Source: UBA8079 sp049601915 (GTDB lineage Bacteria; Pseudomonadota; Alphaproteobacteria; UBA6615). Taken from it: 64,000 nucleotides of DNA. Shown piece after piece: positions 33,699 to 40,938 of the stretch. How positions within the stretch are numbered: the stretch's first letter is position 1; each line of letters starts with the position of its first letter. The stretch spans positions 1 through 64,000 of the forward strand of contig JBMYRB010000003.1 of the NCBI GenBank assembly GCA_049601915.1. The letters run 5' to 3'. Under the pieces are notes generated by a model. The model saw nothing but the letters and a program-made list of their open reading frames with translations, was not told where the DNA came from and ran no database searches. Made by a program: the position numbers and the translations under genes.

Positions 33699-34709
33699 AT
33701 GGGAATGCTGCTCGACGGTGCGTGGCTCGACAATGACGCCACGGCGCGTGAAGTCGCGAAGGATGGCAAGTTTCATCGCTCGGAGAGCCAGTTCCGCAGT
33801 TGGGTGACGGCCGATGGCAGCGCAGGGCCGACCGGCGAGGCGGGGTTCGCCGCAGAGCCGGGTCGGTATCATCTCTATCTGGCGCATACCTGCCCCTGGG
33901 CGCATCGCGCGCTTATTTTTCGGACCATCAAGGGCCTAGACAGCGCGATCACCGTATCGATGGCTCAGCCGGGGCGTCATGAAGAGGGTTGGACCTATGC
34001 CGACAACCCCGACTTCCCGGATTGCGTTCCCGACCATATAAACGGTTTCGATCACCTGCATCAGGCCTACACGGCCTCAAAGTGCGACTACACGGGCAAG
34101 GTTACGGTCCCCACCCTTTGGGACAAGCAGACCAATCAGGTGGTGAACAACGAATCGTCGGAGATCATCCGGATGTTCAACACGGCCTTCGACGCCTTCA
34201 CCAACGCGACGGAAGACTACTATCCGGCGGATTTGCGTGCGGAAATCGACGCGATCAACGACGTGATCTATCCCAACATCAATAACGGGGTTTATCGCGC
34301 CGGCTTCGCATCTTCCCAGGAAGCCTATGAAGAGGCGGTCGTGGCCATGTTCGAGACCCTCGACGATCTCGAGGAACGTCTCGGGAAGCAGCGTTACCTG
34401 GTGGGCGACCGGCTGACCGAGGCGGACTGGCGACTATGGGTAACGTTGATCCGTTTTGACGCCTGCTATGTGGGGGCCTTCAAGTGCAATATCCGGCGGA
34501 TCGCGGATTATCCGAACCTGACGAATTACACCCGCGAGCTCTATCAGATCTCGGGCATTGCCGAGACATTCAGCTTCGACTACGCGAAAATGAACTACTA
34601 CGGCATCGAGCGGGTGAATCCGAACGGCATCATCCCGGTCGGCCCGGAGGATCAGGAAGGATTCTACGGCGCGCCGAATGATCGCGACCGTTTCCCGGCC
34701 GCCGGTTAG
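33699..34709 (+). CDS. Glutathionyl-hydroquinone reductase (Xi-class GST)
   Basis: A 336-residue protein of the ECM4/YqjG/PcpF type. The catalytic Cys65 is in the CPWAH motif and the first 60 residues carry the family-specific extension. The C-terminal helical domain includes YLVGDRLTEADWRLWVTLIRFD. It removes glutathione from glutathionyl-hydroquinones. The neighbours (VOC dioxygenase-like and carboxymuconolactone decarboxylase-like) fit detoxification or breakdown of hydroquinones. Ribosome-binding site GAGGAG precedes the ATG at 33699. Confidence 0.93.
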   Translation: MGMLLDGAWLDNDATAREVAKDGKFHRSESQFRSWVTADGSAGPTGEAGFAAEPGRYHLYLAHTCPWAHRALIFRTIKGLDSAITVSMAQPGRHEEGWTYADNPDFPDCVPDHINGFDHLHQAYTASKCDYTGKVTVPTLWDKQTNQVVNNESSEIIRMFNTAFDAFTNATEDYYPADLRAEIDAINDVIYPNINNGVYRAGFASSQEAYEEAVVAMFETLDDLEERLGKQRYLVGDRLTEADWRLWVTLIRFDACYVGAFKCNIRRIADYPNLTNYTRELYQISGIAETFSFDYAKMNYYGIERVNPNGIIPVGPEDQEGFYGAPNDRDRFPAAG

Positions 34710-34720
34710 GGAGAGGCGCC

Positions 34721-35113
34721 GTGATCGACAAGGGTCTGTTCGAAAAGGGATTGAAGATCCGCCGCGAGGTGATGGGGGATGCGCGCGTCGACGCCACGAT
34801 GGGCGATCTGAACGACTTCAACCGTGATTTCATGGAAGAGTTCATCACTGAGATCGGCTGGGGTTCCGTCTGGGGCCGGGATGGTCTGAGCCGCAAGCAG
34901 CGCAGCCTCCTCAATCTAGGCATGCTCGCGGCGCTCGGCCGGATGAACGAGTTCGAGGGCCATTTCCGCGGTGCGATCCGTAATGGGTTAACCCAGGAAG
35001 AACTTCGTGATGCCCTGCATCAGATCGCGCTGTATTGCGGTGCGCCCGCGGGCATGGAGGCCTTCCGCGCCGCCGCCAAGGTACTTGAAGAGGAAGAGGC
35101 TGACTCGGACTAG
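34721..35113 (+). CDS. Carboxymuconolactone decarboxylase-family protein
   Basis: A 130-residue, GTG-started protein of the CMD/AhpD-like fold and normal length. LSRKQRSLLNLGMLAALGRMNEF and the GLTQEELRDALHQIALYCG region match 4-carboxymuconolactone decarboxylase, the protocatechuate-pathway enzyme PcaC. The redox Cys pair of AhpD is absent (only one Cys in YCGAPAG). It follows the hydroquinone reductase gene by 11 bp and is probably in the same operon. A true PcaC role is likely but not certain, since no other pca genes are here. Confidence 0.85.
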   Translation: MIDKGLFEKGLKIRREVMGDARVDATMGDLNDFNRDFMEEFITEIGWGSVWGRDGLSRKQRSLLNLGMLAALGRMNEFEGHFRGAIRNGLTQEELRDALHQIALYCGAPAGMEAFRAAAKVLEEEEADSD

Positions 35114-35127
35114 GCCGCAGCCGGTAT

Positions 35128-35285
35128 CTACCTGCCGAAGACCTTCCGCAGCAATTCCGTTGGCTGCTTGGCCGGGTTTTGCCGGATCGCGGCTTCCTCT
35201 TACGCCAGGTAGAGGAATAGGCCTTGTAGTGCGCGTTCCAGCACATGCTAGGTGAGGTCGGCCTTCACGTCCGGCACAAACCTGG
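35128..35285 (-). pseudogene. C-terminal remnant of a DUF4197 protein
   Basis: On the minus strand one frame reads RFVPDVKADLT, stop, HVLERALQGLFLYLA, stop, EEAAIRQNPAKQPTELLRKV, then FGR and the stop codon at 35128-35130. This is the conserved end of DUF4197 proteins (ALDGLF...EEAxIRxNP...LLKKVFG). Two in-frame stops (35248-35250 and 35200-35202) break it, and nothing of the N-terminal part remains beyond about 35285. It is a decayed fragment. Confidence 0.6.
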
Positions 35286-35524
35286 CGGGTGACAAGCTGG
35301 TCGATGCTGATCTTGGCAACGCGCGTTTGAACGACGCCGATATGCAGGGTGCTGATCTCACCGGCGCAAATCTCGCCAATGCCGATCTCGACGGCGCGTT
35401 GATCGCGGATACGAACTTCTCGGAGGCCAATCTCGAGAATGCGAAGATGGACAAGGTCGATCGCGGAGCGACAGGCGACGGAGAGTCCGAGCCTAGGCAA
35501 CTCGATGTAGCGGTCGGGGCATAG
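35252..35524 (+). CDS. Short pentapeptide-repeat protein, possibly a fragment
   Basis: About eight pentapeptide (A-D/N-L-x-x) repeats run from residue 12 to 65, for example ADLTGANLANADLDGA, which predict a right-handed beta-helix. The protein is only 90 residues. Its first dozen residues come from the DUF4197 remnant read backwards, and there is no good ribosome-binding site. It looks like a piece of a larger pentapeptide protein joined to foreign DNA. Whether it is expressed is doubtful. Confidence 0.5.
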   Translation: MRSAFTSGTNLAGDKLVDADLGNARLNDADMQGADLTGANLANADLDGALIADTNFSEANLENAKMDKVDRGATGDGESEPRQLDVAVGA

Positions 35525-35599
35525 CTCCGTATCACAGCGCCGATAGCCGACGCATCGTTTGCAGGCTGCACGAACCTCAAGTCCGGCTTTTTCGAAAGC

Positions 35600-35842
35600 T
35601 CAGGTGAATGCTTTAAATGTAATGGTCGTGAAGGTGTCGGCGACACCGGACAATGTCTGGATGTTGCTGGTCACGAAATGCCCGATATCGGTGTCGTCGG
35701 CGAGATAACATTTCATCAGCAAATCGAACTGGCCCGAGGTTGAGTAGACCTCGGATACCTGATCGACACTCAATGCGGCCTCGTCGGCCACGTCATACGC
35801 GCGGCCGAGTTCGCATTTCACCTGAACAAAGATCGTTTGCAT
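35600..35842 (-). CDS. Stand-alone Lrp/AsnC ligand-binding (RAM) domain protein
   Basis: An 80-residue protein consisting only of the RAM domain of Lrp/AsnC regulators (MQTIFVQVKCELGRAYDVAD, VYSTSGQFDLLMKCYLAD), without the DNA-binding part. Such stand-alone RAM proteins are common and complete at this length. They bind amino acids and may modulate Lrp-type regulators. I chose the ATG at 35842 over the GTG three bases upstream. Confidence 0.85.
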   Translation of the reverse strand: MQTIFVQVKCELGRAYDVADEAALSVDQVSEVYSTSGQFDLLMKCYLADDTDIGHFVTSNIQTLSGVADTFTTITFKAFT

Positions 35843-35877
35843 CACACTGTCGTTTGTTGCGGAAGCGCGTTGAAAGT

Positions 35878-37377
35878 CTAGCGTAAAAGAAACGCCGGTG
35901 TTTCATCATTTCCAAAAGCTGGTGCGCGGTCATCGTCATGATCGTCGTCGCGTTTGCGCGGAGGTTTTGCCGGTGCGTCACGGGACGTGTCGCTGCGCAC
36001 CGGTTCGCGGTGCTCTCGCGATGCACGGGGTTTGCGGGCTTCGCGAGGCTCTTCGGTTTTCTGCGTCTCGGATTCACCTTCGGACTGACTTTCCGGCGCA
36101 GCCTTGCGACGGCTCCGGCGTCGGCGCCGTGGTTTCTCCGTTTTCTCCTCCGAACTCTTCGAACCACTGGCGTCTTTTGCCTTGGGATCTTCCGAAGTTT
36201 CGGGATTCTCATCGGTCGCGGCATCGCTCGCGGGTTCGCTGCCGGCCGCGGAAGCGCCTGCGTCGCCGATTGGCGGGATAGGTTTGCCCAACAAGCGTTC
36301 GACCCCGCCCAGGAACTTGGAATCGTCACGCGTGGCCAGCGTATAGGCATGACCTTCGTTACCGGCACGGCCGGTGCGGCCGATCCGGTGGATGTAATCT
36401 TCGGCGTGCATGGGCACGTCGAAATTGAAGACGTGGCTCATGTTCGGAATGTCGAGGCCGCGGGCGGCGACGTCGCTGGCGACGAGCAATTCAATCTCGC
36501 CGTCGCGGAACTTCGCCAGCGTTTCCATGCGCGCGCTCTGATGCATGTCGCCGTGCAGGCCCGCGGCGTTGAAGCCGTGGGACCGCAGTGATTTCTCCAG
36601 TGTCGAGACATCTCGCTTGCGGTTGCAGAACACGATGGCATTCTTGACATCGCTCTCGCGGATCAGCTTGCGCAAAGCGGCGCGCTTTTCCTTGAAGCCG
36701 CCGCTGACGCGGAGCAGACCCTGCGTGACGGTTTCGGCGGCAGAAGCCTGCGCGTCGACCTGAACCGTTCGCGGGCTCATCATGTAGGCGTCGGTCAACC
36801 GTTTGATCTCCGACGGCATGGTCGCGGAGAACATCGCCGTCTGCCGGATTTGCGGCAGAAGCTTGATGATGCGTTCGACATCGGGAATGAAACCCATGTC
36901 CAGCATCCGGTCGGCTTCATCGACCACCAGCACGCGGATGTCGGCGAGCAGGACCTTGCCGCGCTCGAAATGGTCGAGCAGGCGTCCAGGTGTTGCGATC
37001 AGCACATCGACCCCGCGGTCGAGTTTGTCTTCCTGGTCGGAAAACGACACACCGCCGATCAGCAGCGCCATGCTGAGTTTGTGATTTTTTCCGTAGACCT
37101 CAAAATTTTCGGCGACCTGTGCCGCGAGTTCACGCGTCGGTTCCAAGATCAGGCTGCGCGGCATGCGTGCCCGCGCCCGTCCGGTGGATAGAATTTCGAT
37201 CATCGGCAAGGTAAAGCTTGCCGTCTTGCCGGTGCCCGTCTGGGCAATTCCGATGATGTCGCGACCCATCAACAGATGGGGAATGGCTTCCGCCTGGATC
37301 GGGGTGGGGTTCTCGTAACCTGCCGATCCGATCGCGTCCAATAGTGGGTCGCTGAGACCCATTTCACTAAATTTCAT
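35878..37377 (-). CDS. rhlE: DEAD-box RNA helicase, RhlE-like
   Basis: A 499-residue helicase. The Q-motif region YENPTPIQAEAI is followed by motif I AQTGTGKTASF, PTRELAAQ, the DEAD box VVDEADRMLDMGF, SAT, and HRIGRTGRAGNEG (motif VI). Residues after about 385 form a long charged, low-complexity tail (acidic Asp/Glu/Ser segments then Arg/Lys-rich), typical of RhlE-type enzymes that use it to bind RNA. It probably acts in RNA decay, ribosome assembly or cold growth. The start at 37377 gives the usual MKFSEMGLS N-terminus. Confidence 0.93.
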   Translation of the reverse strand: MKFSEMGLSDPLLDAIGSAGYENPTPIQAEAIPHLLMGRDIIGIAQTGTGKTASFTLPMIEILSTGRARARMPRSLILEPTRELAAQVAENFEVYGKNHKLSMALLIGGVSFSDQEDKLDRGVDVLIATPGRLLDHFERGKVLLADIRVLVVDEADRMLDMGFIPDVERIIKLLPQIRQTAMFSATMPSEIKRLTDAYMMSPRTVQVDAQASAAETVTQGLLRVSGGFKEKRAALRKLIRESDVKNAIVFCNRKRDVSTLEKSLRSHGFNAAGLHGDMHQSARMETLAKFRDGEIELLVASDVAARGLDIPNMSHVFNFDVPMHAEDYIHRIGRTGRAGNEGHAYTLATRDDSKFLGGVERLLGKPIPPIGDAGASAAGSEPASDAATDENPETSEDPKAKDASGSKSSEEKTEKPRRRRRSRRKAAPESQSEGESETQKTEEPREARKPRASREHREPVRSDTSRDAPAKPPRKRDDDHDDDRAPAFGNDETPAFLLR

Positions 37378-37502
37378 ATTTCTCGTCTGTGTTGAAATCG
37401 CGCGATGGCGCGTGTTGCGCGGAAAATGGGCGCGTAGCGCCGGAAAGTCCAGCAATTCCATTGGCTGTTGCATGGAAGGGGCGTTTCTGAAAGAAGGGCT
37501 TG

Positions 37503-39521
37503 ATGTACGATCCACGCAGCGATCTGGACAATATTGTCGCCGACGCACGGCAGCGGCACCGTGATGGTGCACTCGACGACGCCGCGCGATTATACGATTC
37601 CGTTCTCGCAATTGATCCGGAAAACACCGAAGCCCTTCACCTGAAGGGAGTCCTGCTGGCCCAGTCCGGGGCGCCGCAAGAAGCGCTCGGCTTTCTCGAA
37701 AAAGCGGTTGGGCTTGCGCCGAACGACGGTCGGATTCTTGGCAACCTCGCCAAGCTGCGCCTTGACCTCGGCGATGTTGCCGGTGCGGTTGCGGACTATG
37801 AAACGGCCCGTCAACAGAGTCCCGACGACACCGTTATTGAATTCAATCTGGCCGGTGCGCTGGCGATGGCCGGTCGCATGGATGACGCAATTGGCCACCT
37901 CGAGCACGCCCGCGAGCTTTCCCCCGGACATGCGCATGTGCTGGCCAATCTGGGAAATCTGTACCGGCAGACCGACCGGCTGGAGGCATCACTAGAGGCT
38001 CTGGCGGCTGCGATCGAAGCCGCACCCGACGACCCGGAGGTCCAACACAGCCTTGGCGTTACGCTAGCAGCGCGCCACGACTACCAGGCGGCCGCCGCGC
38101 GGTTTCGCCAGGCCCTGAAGCTCGATCCCGGGTTCGTAAGCGCCGCAGCGCAACTCTTCTACGCGACGCTGTATGCCTGCGAATGGGCGGATCATGCAAA
38201 ACTGACCGCGAATTTCGAACGCCTGCTGGACGCAGGCCCGGACATTCTGGGCGAATTGTCACCGCTGATCGCATTGTATCTGCCGTTCACCCAGCCTGCG
38301 CTGAACCGTGTGAGCACTGCACGGGCTGATTTGTTGCGCAGATCCTCCGTCGTTCGCGACGATGGGTCCGCCATGGAAGCCGGGCGCGGGGTGGCGCCGC
38401 TGCGGGTCGGGTACCTTTCCGCAGACTTCGGACAGCACCCTGTGGGCTGGCTGATGGCAGACTTGCTGCCGCGCCACGACACGGCGGCATTCGACGTGAC
38501 GGCTTTCGCCTTGGCCCCGCCGGACGGGAGCGACGTACAGGCGGCGATATTCCGCGGCGTCGGGTCGGTCGAGGATGTTTCGCAGATGTCGGCGGCCGAT
38601 GCGGTCGCGCGTATCCGCGATTCCGGGGTCGACATGCTTGTCGATCTTGGCGGCTTCACCTTGGGCGCCCGCCCCGAAATACTGGCAGCCCGCGCAGCGC
38701 CGCTGCAGGTCGGCTGGCTCGGTTATTGTGGTTCGTCGGGTGGCCTGAACGATGTGCTGCTGGCAGACAAGGCGGTTCTCCCAGAATCTGCTGTTGGCAG
38801 CTTTCCCGAAGCCGTTGCGCATTTACCAGGCACTTTCATGCCCCTGAACCGGTTCGAACTAGCGTCGACTGCTGTCGATGCCCGCGCCGCCCACGGGCTG
38901 CCGGAAGAAGGATTTGTTTTCTGCGCGTTCAATGCGTCGCCCAAAATCGATGCGCAAACCTTCGGTGCTTGGATGGAAATCCTCGCGCGGGTCGACGGCT
39001 CGGTGCTCTGGCTGCGTGAGAATACGTCGGCGACATCGCGGAATCTTACATCGGCTGCGCAGGCGGCGGGCATCGACGCGGCACGGCTCGTATTCGCACC
39101 GACCGCACCGGCCATGGCCGATCATCTGGCCCGTCACCGGCATGCCGATCTGTTCCTCGACACCTTCGTCTACGGCGCCCATTCAACGGCGGCCGATGCG
39201 ATTGCCCAGGGGATTCCGGTGTTGACCTGCGCGGGTGCGTCCATGCCGGCGCGTGTCGGGGCAAGCCTTTGTGAAGCCTACGGGATCTCCGATTTGGTGG
39301 TGGAGAACGCCGCCGACTATGTTGAGACGGCGGTGGATTTGGCCGGCGCTATTGATCGACTTGTTAATTACCGGTCCTCATTGTCGTCTGCCCTTGAAAA
39401 CGTGGATGCCGGTGACGGGTTTGTGCGCAAGCTCGAGCAAGCATACTTCTCGCTCTGGCGCGCATATGGCGCCGGCACATTGAAACCCGGGACGCTTGTC
39501 CCGGATGTGAGCCCGGAATGA
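37503..39521 (+). CDS. TPR protein with OGT/SPINDLY-type glycosyltransferase domain
   Basis: A 672-residue protein. Residues about 10-230 are tandem TPRs (repeats such as AVADYETARQQSPDD and ALAAAIEAAPDDPEVQHSLG). Residues about 300-660 form a family 41 glycosyltransferase, the O-GlcNAc transferase/SPINDLY fold. Visible are LRVGYLSADFGQHPVGW, LQVGWLGYCGSSGG, FVFCAFNASPKIDAQTF and DLFLDTFVYGAHSTAADA. It probably transfers a sugar from a nucleotide donor to protein Ser/Thr or Asn in the cytoplasm. It overlaps the following hydrolase frame by 4 bases. Confidence 0.88.
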   Translation: MYDPRSDLDNIVADARQRHRDGALDDAARLYDSVLAIDPENTEALHLKGVLLAQSGAPQEALGFLEKAVGLAPNDGRILGNLAKLRLDLGDVAGAVADYETARQQSPDDTVIEFNLAGALAMAGRMDDAIGHLEHARELSPGHAHVLANLGNLYRQTDRLEASLEALAAAIEAAPDDPEVQHSLGVTLAARHDYQAAAARFRQALKLDPGFVSAAAQLFYATLYACEWADHAKLTANFERLLDAGPDILGELSPLIALYLPFTQPALNRVSTARADLLRRSSVVRDDGSAMEAGRGVAPLRVGYLSADFGQHPVGWLMADLLPRHDTAAFDVTAFALAPPDGSDVQAAIFRGVGSVEDVSQMSAADAVARIRDSGVDMLVDLGGFTLGARPEILAARAAPLQVGWLGYCGSSGGLNDVLLADKAVLPESAVGSFPEAVAHLPGTFMPLNRFELASTAVDARAAHGLPEEGFVFCAFNASPKIDAQTFGAWMEILARVDGSVLWLRENTSATSRNLTSAAQAAGIDAARLVFAPTAPAMADHLARHRHADLFLDTFVYGAHSTAADAIAQGIPVLTCAGASMPARVGASLCEAYGISDLVVENAADYVETAVDLAGAIDRLVNYRSSLSSALENVDAGDGFVRKLEQAYFSLWRAYGAGTLKPGTLVPDVSPE

Positions 39522-40216
39522 CCGAGAATCTGGTTTTGATCCCGGGATTGCTGTGCGATGCGACCCTCTGGGCGTATCAGAGCGAGCATCTTGCCGATAT
39601 CGCCGATTGCATGGTGGCCGATATCACGGGAGCGGATTCCGTCGATGAGCTGGCCGACAGCGTCCTCGCCGCCGCACCCGAAAAGTTCGCGCTCGCGGGC
39701 CTGTCGATGGGTGGATATGTGGTCCACGCGATCATGCGTCGTGCGCCCAAGCGGGTTACCCGGCTGGCCCTGGTCGACACGTCCGCGCGGGCCGACACGG
39801 CTGAGTAATTAGTGCACCGTCGCCAGCTGATCGACATGACAAACCACGGGAAGTTTCGCGGGGTCACCGACCGGCTGCTGCCAATCCTTGTGCACGAGGC
39901 GCGCCTGGGTGAAACAAGGTTATCATATAAAATAAAGAAAATGTCATAATATGTTGGTTATGAAAGAATTATACGACTTCAGTATGCCATCATGAGACGC
40001 CTGGACATCCGCCCATTTCTGATCGAATACGGCGTCCCGACCATGGTGATATGCGGGCGGAAGGACGCCCTTACGCCGCTCGAACACAGCTAGGAAATGG
40101 CCGCCGGGATTCCCGGGGTACGCCTCGCCGTGATTGAGGATTGCGGACATCTTTCGACGATGGAGCGGCCGCAAGCCGCCACGGCGCTGATGCGCCAGTG
40201 GCTGACCTATGACTAG
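39518..40216 (+). pseudogene. Alpha/beta hydrolase gene interrupted by stops and an AT-rich patch
   Basis: One frame encodes the start of an alpha/beta hydrolase (LVLIPGLLCDATLW, nucleophile elbow GLSMGG) and its end (GVPTMVICGRKDALTPLEHS, EDCGHLSTMERPQA). In-frame stops lie at 39806 (TAA), 39947 (TAA) and 40091 (TAG). Between about 39914 and 39986 the sequence becomes very AT-rich and unlike coding DNA, replacing some 30 codons of the lid region. It starts inside the stop of the glycosyltransferase gene. The enzyme is lost. The AT-rich patch may be the scar of a small inserted element. Confidence 0.85.
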
Positions 40217-40796
40217 CCGGGATCAGGTCGCCGGCCGACTGATCATGGGGGTTCCGGCTCGGGAACAGCGATGTCTTGAGTTGAAAGACCATGTCGTCGA
40301 AGCTCGCGCTATCGGCGCCGTTGACTTTGCTGGCGCGCGCGATCCCGTGACCGAGATAGGAATCCGTTGAGCAAAAGGCCCCCATCATGGTCAGTCTGCC
40401 GTCCGTACCGGCGCTGGTCTTGAGGTCGCCATCCACTTCACACAGCTTGCCCGGGTCGCTGATGCCGTCGGGATTGAACGCCAGAACCAGCCGGTAAGGC
40501 CGGTCAGGATCCGGGTTTTCCGGGTTTATCGCGAAATTAATGGGGATAAAGCTCGGGCTGGACTGAAGGGAGTCGACGGTCGCTTCCTCCAACTCTGATC
40601 GGAGAATATCGAATGGATTACCTAATACGACGACCTGCATTTGCCGGTCACCGCCGTCGGCCGCGCTGGCTTCAAGGGCGTTATACTGGAAAGAACGATC
40701 AACGCGTGACACGGTCGCGCCTGTGCATGCGGTCAATGCTGCGAGTGCGATGGCTGTGAGGGGCAGATTTGCAGGAACGCGGGGCTTGCTGAGCAT
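40071..40796 (-). CDS. Putative lipoprotein, C-terminus altered
   Basis: The start at 40796 gives a lipoprotein signal peptide with lipobox LTAC at about residues 21-24, followed by a conserved-looking domain up to FDDMVFQLKTSLFPSR near residue 180. After that the frame runs antisense across the hydrolase pseudogene to a stop at 40071, so the last 50 residues are probably not original. The lost natural stop and the pseudogene beside it suggest a local deletion. The function is unknown; it would sit in a membrane facing the periplasm. Confidence 0.6.
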   Translation of the reverse strand: MLSKPRVPANLPLTAIALAALTACTGATVSRVDRSFQYNALEASAADGGDRQMQVVVLGNPFDILRSELEEATVDSLQSSPSFIPINFAINPENPDPDRPYRLVLAFNPDGISDPGKLCEVDGDLKTSAGTDGRLTMMGAFCSTDSYLGHGIARASKVNGADSASFDDMVFQLKTSLFPSRNPHDQSAGDLIPASHRSATGASAPWRLAAAPSSKDVRNPQSRRGVPRESRRPFPSCVRAA

Positions 40797-40938
40797 GTCG
40801 AAACTCCGGGACAGAGATATAGATCCAAGTCGGCTTCGTTGTTGCCGGGCAAGCGGCAAACATGGCGTGAGCCATGCATATACTTAGTGTCGGTCCGGAG
40901 TTTGGCCAAATTGCGGCCAGGCACATCTGCGTGAGTGC

